Shown piece by piece: positions 14,500-21,710 of a DNA stretch of 64,000 nucleotides. Both the position numbers and the translations under genes were made by a program. The stretch is from Tyzzerella sp. (lineage in GTDB: Bacteria; Bacillota; Clostridia; Lachnospirales; Anaerotignaceae), in contig DXZA01000067.1 in NCBI GenBank assembly GCA_019415525.1, positions 310,001 through 374,000 on the forward strand, given 5' to 3'. Within the stretch, counting starts at the first letter, position 1; the number at the start of each line of letters is the position of its first letter. The notes below the pieces were generated by a model. The model had not been told where the DNA came from. It saw only the letters and a list, made by a program, of their open reading frames with translations, and did no database searches.

Positions 14500-15012
14500 A
14501 TGCTCGATACAAAAGTTGCTGAATTATTAAACAATCAAATTAATAAAGAATTTTATTCTGCTTATTTCTATCTTGATATGTCAAATTATTATGAAGACCA
14601 AGGTCTTTCTGGATTTGCAAACTGGTTTAAAATACAGGCTCAAGAAGAAAGAGACCATGCAATGCTTTTTATGACATATCTTCAGAATAACGGCGGAAAA
14701 GTTAAACTTGAAACAATAGATGCACCTAACAAAGAATATACTGCTTTTATAGAGCCTTTAAAAGAAACTCTTCAGCATGAAAGATATGTTACAAGTCTTA
14801 TACATACAATATATGATGCTGCACATTCTGTAAAAGATTTTCGTACAATGCAGTTCCTTGACTGGTTTGTAAAAGAACAGGGAGAAGAAGAAAAAAATGC
14901 TGATGACCTTATTAAAAAATATACTCTTTTTGGTTCTGACGCAAAAGGTCTTTATGCCCTTGATGCTGAAATGGCAAGCAGAGTTTATGCCGCACCAACT
15001 CTTACAGTATAA
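14500..15012 (+). CDS. Non-haem ferritin
   Basis: Iron-storage ferritin of the bacterial FtnA type, 170 residues. The four-helix bundle carries the ferroxidase ligands: the Glu in INKEFYSAYFYLDMSNYYED, the ExxH motif in AQEERDHAMLFM, the Glu in LKETLQHERYVTSLI and EQGEEEKNADDLIKKY. It oxidises Fe(II) and stores it as a mineral, which also limits oxidative damage. I use ATG 14500, because the first ATG (14491) touches the AAGAAAGGA ribosome binding site. It is cargo of the element, next to the recombinase. Confidence 0.93.
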   Translation: MLDTKVAELLNNQINKEFYSAYFYLDMSNYYEDQGLSGFANWFKIQAQEERDHAMLFMTYLQNNGGKVKLETIDAPNKEYTAFIEPLKETLQHERYVTSLIHTIYDAAHSVKDFRTMQFLDWFVKEQGEEEKNADDLIKKYTLFGSDAKGLYALDAEMASRVYAAPTLTV

Positions 15013-15020
15013 AATAAAAA

Positions 15021-15044
15021 AAGTCTTGGATTAATCCAAGACTT
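15021..15044. terminator. Bidirectional terminator after ferritin
   Basis: 10-bp perfect arms (15021-15030 and 15035-15044), ttaa loop, A- and T-runs outside. It overlaps the 3' end of the convergent helical-repeat gene. Confidence 0.85.
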
Positions 15045-16875
15045 TTTTTATATAAAACCCTTCTGATGAAAATTTTTCAGGTCTTACCCAATCACCATCA
15101 CCAAAAAGTTTATCTTTATTTGCATGTTCATTTTCTTTAAAATCAACTTCAATAGAATATACTTCATTATCTTTACAATAAACATGTACTGAAACAGGTG
15201 TAATCCAATTTGTTACCTCATCAAATGAAATATCTTTGAAGCATATGCTATCACCATAAAAATTCCAGTCGTCATCAAGAAATCTATAGCCGTATCTATC
15301 AATAAATGTAAGCTTTTTAATTAATTCTATATTTTCAGAAGCTGTGTCTACAATATATAAAAGTTTTTTCTCTATATTTTTAATACTATTTAAATCACTA
15401 TCATCTAAAGCCATTAAATGTATATCCATATAATTTTCAAAAGAATATAAAATACTACTTTCTTCAAGAGAAACTCTATATTTTATATTATCAACATTTT
15501 TACAATAAACTTCTTCAAATAGATTTCCTTTTAATTCAGTATATTTTTCTGCACCTTTAAGTATATTATCAATAAATTTTAAATCATTTTTATAAGAAAG
15601 CTCTCTTATTGTATTTATATATTTTTTTTCACCTCTATAAACACAATTTAAAAGTCCCATTGAATATTCTCTTAAAATATCAGTATATTTTAATTCTTCA
15701 AAGGCTTCTTTAAGTTTTAAAAAAGCTTCTTTATGAAACTCCATATCTTTTACATTGGCTGATGTATTAAAAAGACCTTTTGCATATTCCAAAGCAATTC
15801 TTTTATCTTTTGTTTTATTATAAAGGTCATATATTTCATCAAGTATATAAAAACCTTCTTTTGCTCCTGTTTCAAAAAATAAATTAAATAAACTTCGTCC
15901 ATATAAAAAAGCAATCTCATTACTAGGAAATTTATTATATATTTCTTTAAGCTGATTTACATATTTGTCAATATATGGTTTATTTACCTCTTCTGTAAGT
16001 CTAAATAAAGAAATAGCGTATTCTTCAGCTATATTTTCATTATCTGACTGAAAATATATATCACCTAATATTTCTGTAAGAGAAACAGCCTCTTCAATAT
16101 CAGATTTACATATAATACTTCGCATTGTAAAAGCATATATACCTAATGTATCTTCATCATTGTTTATTTTATATTCATCAAGAAGTACATCAAGATATTT
16201 TTTACACTCCTTAAAACCTTTTCCATATGCTAAGTTTGAAAGAGCAAAATAATAATTTATTTTACAATTACTAGATTTTTCTTTTATATTTTTAAGTATT
16301 TCTATATATTCATCTGCTTTTTCCATATCATAAAAATTTATTGTTTTCATAATTGCAGATGTATAATAAAACTCAACATTATTTAATTTATCTTTATTAT
16401 AAAGTTTTTCAAGTATATTCATATAATAAAAAGCATTATTTTTATCTGAAGAAGATATTAAACTTTCTAAAATTCCTGCATAAGCTGTGGCAATATTTTT
16501 TCCATGCTTTTTATATAAATTTTCGATTTTTTCATATATTTTTATTTTATCATTATATTTTGCATTTTCACCATAAAACATAAGACTTTCAGCATAATAA
16601 CAAGCTATTGTATCATATGCCAATCTTGCCTTTTTACTTATAAGTCTTAAAAAACCACTTATATTATTATATATTCTTCCTATTTCTTCACTATTTTTTT
16701 TAATTTCACTATTTTCTTCTATATCATCGCAGGAAAGATTAACGCACATACAATATATACAATAGGCATAATTAACTGCACTATATAAAGAACGACTATT
16801 ATTATAATCTGATTTCCAACCTTCTGCTCTACATTTTATAATGCCATAATCATATTCATAAAGAGGTATTTCCAA
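15031..16875 (-). CDS. Large helical-repeat (TPR-like) protein of unknown function
   Basis: A 614-residue cytosolic protein. Residues about 90-430 form repeated helix pairs of 38-45 residues with the recurrent pattern A..Y..GL/LFNL (for example IALEYAKGLFNTSANV and LREYSMGLLNCV), a TPR/SEL1-like solenoid. After a junction region, the last about 130 residues are a separate beta-rich domain (GYRFLDDDWNFYGDSICFKD, VTNWITPVSVHVYCKDNEVY). I do not recognise a named family. The start is a TTG with GGTGG 7 bases upstream. It is element cargo; a scaffold or an immunity-like role is conceivable but unsupported. Confidence 0.75.
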   Translation of the reverse strand: MEIPLYEYDYGIIKCRAEGWKSDYNNSRSLYSAVNYAYCIYCMCVNLSCDDIEENSEIKKNSEEIGRIYNNISGFLRLISKKARLAYDTIACYYAESLMFYGENAKYNDKIKIYEKIENLYKKHGKNIATAYAGILESLISSSDKNNAFYYMNILEKLYNKDKLNNVEFYYTSAIMKTINFYDMEKADEYIEILKNIKEKSSNCKINYYFALSNLAYGKGFKECKKYLDVLLDEYKINNDEDTLGIYAFTMRSIICKSDIEEAVSLTEILGDIYFQSDNENIAEEYAISLFRLTEEVNKPYIDKYVNQLKEIYNKFPSNEIAFLYGRSLFNLFFETGAKEGFYILDEIYDLYNKTKDKRIALEYAKGLFNTSANVKDMEFHKEAFLKLKEAFEELKYTDILREYSMGLLNCVYRGEKKYINTIRELSYKNDLKFIDNILKGAEKYTELKGNLFEEVYCKNVDNIKYRVSLEESSILYSFENYMDIHLMALDDSDLNSIKNIEKKLLYIVDTASENIELIKKLTFIDRYGYRFLDDDWNFYGDSICFKDISFDEVTNWITPVSVHVYCKDNEVYSIEVDFKENEHANKDKLFGDGDWVRPEKFSSEGFYIKKVLD

Positions 16876-16967
16876 ACGTATTCCACCTTTCTTTTAAGAC
16901 TGAAATATTCTATAATACTATACTTATTATGTCAATAAAAAATGAATGATTTATATATTATTTTTAC

Positions 16968-17708
16968 GTGACTCATGTAACGGGTATTGCTTGTGGAAAT
17001 GGATATATGTCAAATGGAAAATATAAAGGTATTGCACCAAAAAGTAATATTATATCTATTAAAATTCTTGATAAAAACGGTCAAGGCTCTCCTATGAGTG
17101 CTGTAAAAGGTATGGAATGGATATTAAAAAATCGTCATAAATATAATATAAGAATAGTAAACTTATCAATAGGAACATATGATAAAAGTCTTTATACACC
17201 TCTTATGAATGCAGTTAATACACTTTGGAAAAATGGAATAACAGTTGTTGCAGCTTCCGGAAATAATGCTGATAAACATCCACATGTTACTATACCTGGT
17301 ATAAATCCAAGAATAATAACTGTAGGCTCTTTTGAAGATTTTTGTATAAAAAAGAAATTCGGTTCTCATAGTTTTATATATTATGAAAGGTCATTTCTTT
17401 CATCACTAAAACCTTTTTCAAAGCCTGATATACTTGCTCCTGGTGAAAATATTATTTCTGTAAAATCACCAAATTTTGATTTTAATCAAAAAGGCAGAGA
17501 AAACTTTATTGCAACAGAAGAAAACTATATTGAAATGACAGGAAGCTCTATGGCAACACCTATTGTCTCTGGTGCAATAGCTTTACTTATGGAAAAAGAA
17601 CCACAAATAACTCCTGATAAAATAAAAGAAAAACTTATCAAAACATCTTACAAAAGTAATTCTGTAATTAATAAAGGAATACTTGATATAGAAAAACTTT
17701 TAAAATAG
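16968..17708 (+). CDS. Subtilase (S8 peptidase), C-terminal part of an interrupted gene
   Basis: Continuation of the protease broken at 11745. From the shared THVT codons it runs through GIACGNGYMSNGKYKGIAPK, VVAASGNN (oxyanion-hole Asn) and TGSSMATPIVSGAIALL with the catalytic Ser. Joined to the first part, the protein is 317 residues with a complete Asp36/His71/Ser265 triad, the size of intracellular AprX-like subtilases. The GTG at 16968 lies only 3 bases before the repeat and has no ribosome binding site, so translation in the interrupted state is doubtful. No frameshift or stop is present over 241 codons. The next gene follows 9 bases later. Confidence 0.88.
   Translation: MTHVTGIACGNGYMSNGKYKGIAPKSNIISIKILDKNGQGSPMSAVKGMEWILKNRHKYNIRIVNLSIGTYDKSLYTPLMNAVNTLWKNGITVVAASGNNADKHPHVTIPGINPRIITVGSFEDFCIKKKFGSHSFIYYERSFLSSLKPFSKPDILAPGENIISVKSPNFDFNQKGRENFIATEENYIEMTGSSMATPIVSGAIALLMEKEPQITPDKIKEKLIKTSYKSNSVINKGILDIEKLLK
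16971..16982 (+). repeat. Right 12-base direct repeat (attR core)
   Basis: Exact copy of 11734-11745, marking the right junction of the inserted element. The flanking bases differ on both sides. Confidence 0.85.
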
Positions 17709-17717
17709 GAGGTATAT

Positions 17718-18134
17718 ATGGCAAACAGTAATATAACCGGACTTTTAAGGGAAATTAATACAAATGATTTTGTTAAAAATGAACTTTCTTGTACAATGAA
17801 TTCACTAAAAAGAAATCTTGAAGAAAGATACGTTAAACGCATAAAAAATACAATTTCTTATGCCCAAAAAGAATCTATTCAAACACCTACAAAAGAGGCA
17901 AATCTTCTTATGGCAATAAGAGAATTTGCAAATGAAAATGAACGTGATAAATTTGATATGGCAATAGATATGCTTAACAGTATAAATACAGTAAATATTA
18001 TACAAAAAGACATATCTGAATTATCAACAGAAAATTGTGTACATTCATTAAGTGGTGAAACTACTGAAAATACAAGTATTTCACCAACTCTTGCTAATGC
18101 TCTTTTAATGCTTTCTATTTTTAAAATTATATAA
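17718..18134 (+). CDS. Hypothetical protein in the subtilase operon
   Basis: A 138-residue protein beginning MANSNITGLLREINTNDF, mostly helical and charged, with a more hydrophobic C-terminus (PTLANALLMLSIFKII). AGGAGG lies 6 bases before the ATG at 17718 and the subtilase stop is 9 bases upstream, so the two form one operon when the subtilase is intact. No family recognised. It might be a substrate, inhibitor or partner of the protease, which is inference from adjacency only. Confidence 0.65.
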   Translation: MANSNITGLLREINTNDFVKNELSCTMNSLKRNLEERYVKRIKNTISYAQKESIQTPTKEANLLMAIREFANENERDKFDMAIDMLNSINTVNIIQKDISELSTENCVHSLSGETTENTSISPTLANALLMLSIFKII

Positions 18135-18142
18135 TTTGTACA

Positions 18143-18197
18143 TTGACTAAAAACTCCTACAATTGTATGATATAAATATAATACAATTGTAGGAGTT
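18143..18197 (+). promoter_or_regulatory. Promoter with BlaI-type operator
   Basis: -35 TTGACT (18143-18148), 17-base spacer, -10 TATGAT (18166-18171). A perfect inverted repeat with 17-base arms (18152-18168 and 18181-18197) spans the spacer, the -10 and the start region. Each arm contains the self-palindrome tacaattgta, the expected form for BlaI/MecI dimers. The right arm also contains the AGGAG ribosome binding site of the repressor gene. Confidence 0.85.
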
Positions 18198-18205
18198 GAT
18201 TTTTT

Positions 18206-18598
18206 ATGAGTAAAATAACACGTCTTCCAGACACAGAACTTGAAGTTATGAAAGCAGTATGGAGTATAAAATCTGAAATAAATACAACTGAAATTAAAAA
18301 AATACTTGATAAAAACAGACCTTGGAATGTTTCTGCATTACAAACACTTTTAAACAGACTTATAGACAGAGGTTTTCTTGATACATATAAAAATGGTAAA
18401 AATAAATGCTATACAGTACTTATAAATGAAGAAGATTATATATCATTCGAAAATAAAAGTTTTCTTAAAAAAATAAATAACAGTTCAATAACAAGACTTG
18501 TAGCATCTCTTTATGACAGTAAATCAATATCTGATAATGACCTTATGGAGCTATCAAAATTTATAGAGGACAAAACAGGAGGTGGAAAGTATGATTAA
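18206..18598 (+). CDS. BlaI/MecI family transcriptional repressor
   Basis: A 130-residue winged-helix repressor (PF03965). The start TRLPDTELEVMKAVWSIKSE and the recognition region WNVSALQTLLNRLIDRGFL are typical. The C-terminal helices dimerise; relatives are cleaved there upon signalling by the partner BlaR1. It overlaps the next gene by 8 bases. The palindromic operator in front indicates autoregulation. No beta-lactamase or PBP gene is next to it, so the regulon is unknown. Confidence 0.92.
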   Translation: MSKITRLPDTELEVMKAVWSIKSEINTTEIKKILDKNRPWNVSALQTLLNRLIDRGFLDTYKNGKNKCYTVLINEEDYISFENKSFLKKINNSSITRLVASLYDSKSISDNDLMELSKFIEDKTGGGKYD

Positions 18599-20831
18599 AA
18601 ATATTTTTATGAATGTAATTGAAATATCAGTATTTTCATCATTTTTTATATTATTATTTATATTAATATCAAAAAAACTTAAAAGCACATATACAAATCG
18701 TATTATGTATATTGTTTGGCTTTTTATGGCAATACGTATTATTTGTACTTTTAATATCCCACAACCTCTCATAGATATAACCATACCTAATAAAACAATT
18801 ACAATAACAGAAAATACAACAAATTATGGAGTATATGAATATGGTACAAGCTATGTAAATAATGAAATAAATACTGAAAATAATATTCAAAATGTATCTG
18901 TTTCAGAAACAAAAGAGCCGTTATTGGAAAAATCAGAAAAAATAGAAAAAATATTATATGTAATACCATATATATGGCTTTTAGGCGTAATAATATCTTT
19001 ATTGATTTATACTTTATCACATATTTCATTTATTAAAATGATTAAAAGATGGAGAGAACCTATATCTGACGCAAATGTACTTGATATTTATATAAATATT
19101 TGTAATGAAATGAAAATACATAAAAGACCAAAAATATTTGTATGTAAAATGATTTCATCACCTATTTGTACAGGTATTTTTAAAAAGGAAATATATATAA
19201 ATTCTGAGGATTTATCAGGTATAAATCTTATATTAAAACATGAACTTACACATTGTAAAAGAAATGATATACTTTATAAACTTATACTTATAATAGCAAA
19301 ATCAATACACTTTTTTAACCCTATTATTCATATTATGGTAAAAGAAGCTGAAAAATGTATTGAACTTTATTGTGATGAAACAGTAATGAAAAATTGTTCA
19401 TTAAACGAAAGAAAAGAATATAGTATGACGATACTTAATACCATAAAATCATCATCAAAAAACTCTATTCTTGCAACTTCATTTTCATCAGATAAAAAAT
19501 CTTTAAAAATTCGTTTTTCTAATATACTTGATACAAGAACCAAAAAAAGAGGTATTTTAATTATGATTATACTTTCATTAATGGCAGTTTCAGGAGGAAT
19601 TTTTGTATCTTGCAATAAAAATACAGAAACAAAAAATACAACTCAAGAAAAGTATATTAAAAATATATATGAACTTAGAACACCATATATAGGAAATGCC
19701 TCTTCAGTTGGAAAAATATTTGAAAATTTGAATTATACTAATTTACAAAAACAAGAAATGGAACTTTTCACAACTGAAGAGCCTTTTGGAGTTTTAAAAC
19801 ATTTTTCAACAGATAATATTGAAAATATAGATGAAAAAGAAATTATGAAAAATTCTGTTTTATTACTTTCTCTTATAGATAACTGTAGTTATATAAAATC
19901 TCATATATACGCACCTGACGGTTCTGAAATTACATATAATCTTACAAGAGATGATTATTTATTACAGTTTGGAAATTTTAAAGAAATTTATGATAGCCCT
20001 GAAAATTTTGAAAATTTCATAACTAATATATGGGAAAACATAGACAATAACCATTATATAATAGAAAAAGAAAATGAAAAATCATCTTCTGTGGCTCTTG
20101 TTGAAGGTATAATTGAGGATAAGGGAGATATTGCAAAAGAAGATTTTAAATATCATGAAAACTATACACAACTTTTGAATATGGGCGAAAAAGCCTACTG
20201 GGATTTTATAGAATATTTTCAATCAACAGATACTGACGGGGACAAAGAATATATAATGATGAAATTCTGTCGTGAAAATTATCCTAATTTAAGTGATTTC
20301 GGCAAAATAGGAAATTTAGGAGAAAATGAATATACAAGTGGTAGAGAATGGTTTAATGATTATCAAAATTTAGTTAATAAATATAATGATTTATTATATT
20401 ATAACTATTCAAATATAATTGATGAAAAAATACAGAAAATATATACAGAAAAATATAAAGATTTATATAACGGTTATACCATAACATCACCTATGATAAC
20501 ATTTTATCCTGAAAAGATAGATGAAAACAAAGAAGTAATGTATGCAGGAATATTTGCAGGATATTTTGTTTTAGAAAATAAAACATTTAAAGCTATTAAT
20601 TTTGATAAAATACTGTATTGTATTACATTTGATACAACAGATGTTGAAAATCCTATTATTATAAGCTGTGATGATAATATTGATGAAAGTGAAAAAATTA
20701 ATACATTCTATGATAAACTTTCAAATGCAGATTATGCTTCATTTAAATTTAAAGTAAATCAATTTATGAAAGAAAATAATATATCTGCAGATACAATAGA
20801 ATTTGATGGTCAAACTTATATTAATTATTAA
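18591..20831 (+). CDS. BlaR1-like M56 family membrane metallopeptidase with unusual C-terminus
   Basis: Signal-transducing zinc protease expected to inactivate the BlaI partner. About four transmembrane helices (residues about 5-30, 38-55, 120-145, 323-345) surround a cytosolic M56 domain with the zinc motif HELTHCKRND and the later ELYCDE glutamate. After the last helix, a 400-residue extracellular part begins (KNIYELRTPYIGNASSVGKI). This resembles the DUF4825 domain found on M56 proteins rather than the penicillin-sensing BlaR domain; no SxxK/SxN/KTG set is evident. The ligand is therefore probably not a beta-lactam in the classical way. ATG 18591 with AGGAGG is the chosen start. Confidence 0.87.
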   Translation: MIKNIFMNVIEISVFSSFFILLFILISKKLKSTYTNRIMYIVWLFMAIRIICTFNIPQPLIDITIPNKTITITENTTNYGVYEYGTSYVNNEINTENNIQNVSVSETKEPLLEKSEKIEKILYVIPYIWLLGVIISLLIYTLSHISFIKMIKRWREPISDANVLDIYINICNEMKIHKRPKIFVCKMISSPICTGIFKKEIYINSEDLSGINLILKHELTHCKRNDILYKLILIIAKSIHFFNPIIHIMVKEAEKCIELYCDETVMKNCSLNERKEYSMTILNTIKSSSKNSILATSFSSDKKSLKIRFSNILDTRTKKRGILIMIILSLMAVSGGIFVSCNKNTETKNTTQEKYIKNIYELRTPYIGNASSVGKIFENLNYTNLQKQEMELFTTEEPFGVLKHFSTDNIENIDEKEIMKNSVLLLSLIDNCSYIKSHIYAPDGSEITYNLTRDDYLLQFGNFKEIYDSPENFENFITNIWENIDNNHYIIEKENEKSSSVALVEGIIEDKGDIAKEDFKYHENYTQLLNMGEKAYWDFIEYFQSTDTDGDKEYIMMKFCRENYPNLSDFGKIGNLGENEYTSGREWFNDYQNLVNKYNDLLYYNYSNIIDEKIQKIYTEKYKDLYNGYTITSPMITFYPEKIDENKEVMYAGIFAGYFVLENKTFKAINFDKILYCITFDTTDVENPIIISCDDNIDESEKINTFYDKLSNADYASFKFKVNQFMKENNISADTIEFDGQTYINY

Positions 20832-20836
20832 AAAAA

Positions 20837-20861
20837 GTCGTCTGATTAAAAATCAGACGAC
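20837..20861 (+). terminator. Terminator of the BlaI/BlaR1 operon
   Basis: 11-bp perfect arms (20837-20847 and 20851-20861), aaa loop, T6 run after, A6 run before (works both ways). Confidence 0.88.
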
Positions 20862-20878
20862 TTTTTTATTAGTTTAAA

Positions 20879-20944
20879 TTAATTATGACAATGTCCTCCA
20901 CATGTATGACTATGGCTTCCACAATCATGTCCTTCACCATTCAT
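20879..20944 (-). CDS. 21-residue His/Cys-rich open frame at the end of the NifX-like gene
   Basis: MNGEGHDCGSHSHTCGGHCH plus Asn. It starts 11 bases inside the preceding gene in the +1 frame. Its composition (5 His, 3 Cys in 21) matches the metal-binding tails found at the C-terminus of related NifX-type proteins. It is more likely the displaced tail of the preceding gene, through a frameshift or programmed frameshifting, than an independent gene. Confidence 0.45.
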   Translation of the reverse strand: MNGEGHDCGSHSHTCGGHCHN

Positions 20945-21278
20945 GATGATGATTACATTCTATATTAGGATTTCCTATTTTTTCACCGCTTAAATATTTT
21001 ACAATAACTTCGTCAACTTTACCTGTTACACCTGGAACAATTTCAATTCTTTTTTCTCTAAGAGCAGCTTTAGCTCCTCCACCAATTCCACCACAAATTA
21101 CAACATTTACAGAAAGAACATTTAAAAAGTCTGCAAGAGCACCATGTCCCTGTCCATTTGTAGGAACTTTTTTTGTTTCAACTACTGTTCCATTTTCAAC
21201 TTCAAAAAGTGTAAATTCTTCGCTGTGTCCAAAATGCTGAAAAACTTCTCCGTCTTTTGATGTAACTGCTATTATCAT
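20934..21278 (-). CDS. NifB/NifX-type dinitrogenase iron-molybdenum cofactor-like protein
   Basis: A 114-residue PF02579 protein: IIAVTSKDGEVFQHFGHSEE, NGQGHGALADFLNVLSVNVV and ICGGIGGGAKAALREKRIEI are the family landmarks. In nitrogen fixers such proteins carry the metal cofactor; in anaerobes with no nif genes, as here, they are linked to metal-cluster assembly or the Mrp/orange-protein system. It ends in CNHHHEW just where homologues usually continue with a His/Cys-rich tail; that tail is present in the +1 frame (20879-20944). It follows the DUF134 regulator by 21 bases in one operon. Confidence 0.88.
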   Translation of the reverse strand: MIIAVTSKDGEVFQHFGHSEEFTLFEVENGTVVETKKVPTNGQGHGALADFLNVLSVNVVICGGIGGGAKAALREKRIEIVPGVTGKVDEVIVKYLSGEKIGNPNIECNHHHEW

Positions 21279-21299
21279 AATAAATTCCTCCTATAAAAA

Positions 21300-21635
21300 T
21301 TATTCCTTATGTCTGCACTTTCCACAACTTTTATTGCAAAAGCATTTTTTTTCGGAAAGTGTATAATTGCCACCTTCTATTTTTATTCCTTTTCCTTGTG
21401 TTATTGCAAGTGCTGTTTTTTTTCGTGCATTATAAAGTATACGTTGGAAAGTTCCTCTTGATACATTCATAATATCAGCACAAATATTTTGCTCCATATT
21501 TTCCAAATCAGCAAGTCTTAATGCCTCTGTTTCTTCAACAGTAAGAATAATAAAATCCGCATTTTTACTTTCAGGATAAAATATTCTGTTTTCAGGCTCA
21601 AAGCATACTCTACGACATTTTGTCATTCTTGGCAT
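21300..21635 (-). CDS. DUF134 family DNA-binding regulator
   Basis: A 111-residue PF02001 protein: MPRMTKCRRVCFEPENRIFY at the start, then a sigma-r4-like helix-turn-helix (LTVEETEALRLADLENMEQN, ICADIMNVSRGTFQRILYNA) and a Cys-rich tail (CFCNKSCGKCRHKE) that could bind a metal or cluster. These genes usually accompany NifX-type proteins, as here. The ATG at 21635 with GGAG upstream is used; the longer frame would place the operator inside the gene. It likely represses its own operon through the palindrome at 21661-21704. Confidence 0.9.
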   Translation of the reverse strand: MPRMTKCRRVCFEPENRIFYPESKNADFIILTVEETEALRLADLENMEQNICADIMNVSRGTFQRILYNARKKTALAITQGKGIKIEGGNYTLSEKKCFCNKSCGKCRHKE

Positions 21636-21660
21636 TTTAAAAACTCCTTTCAAAAAATAT

Positions 21661-21710
21661 AATGGGCATATGCACAATTAAATTATATTGTGCATATGCC
21701 CATTTGTCAA
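21661..21710 (-). promoter_or_regulatory. Promoter and 18-bp inverted-repeat operator of the DUF134-NifX operon
   Basis: Minus strand: TTGACA (21705-21710), 17-base spacer, TATAAT (21682-21687), both perfect. A perfect inverted repeat with 18-base arms (21661-21678 and 21687-21704, 8-base centre) fills the whole spacer and the start region. Each arm holds the near-palindrome tgggcatatgcaca, so it looks like two dimer sites. The hairpin could also help to end the upstream ABC operon, whose last gene stops at 21707. Confidence 0.85.

Larger units (their letters stand above)
11734..16982. mobile_element. 5.24-kb serine-recombinase element splitting a subtilase gene
   Basis: Element bounded by exact 12-base direct repeats (period 5,237 bases). 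It interrupts the catalytic-His motif of the subtilase. Contents: promoter and FMN riboswitch, MATE exporter (+), serine recombinase (-), ferritin (+) and a 614-residue helical-repeat protein (-). The two subtilase parts are both undamaged and are in frame across one repeat copy (76 codons plus 241 codons). Insertion is therefore recent, or the gene is kept functional by excision. Known parallels are skin in sigK and SPbeta in spsM of Bacillus, where a serine recombinase restores a sporulation gene. Here the regulated excision is only a hypothesis. Confidence 0.82.
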
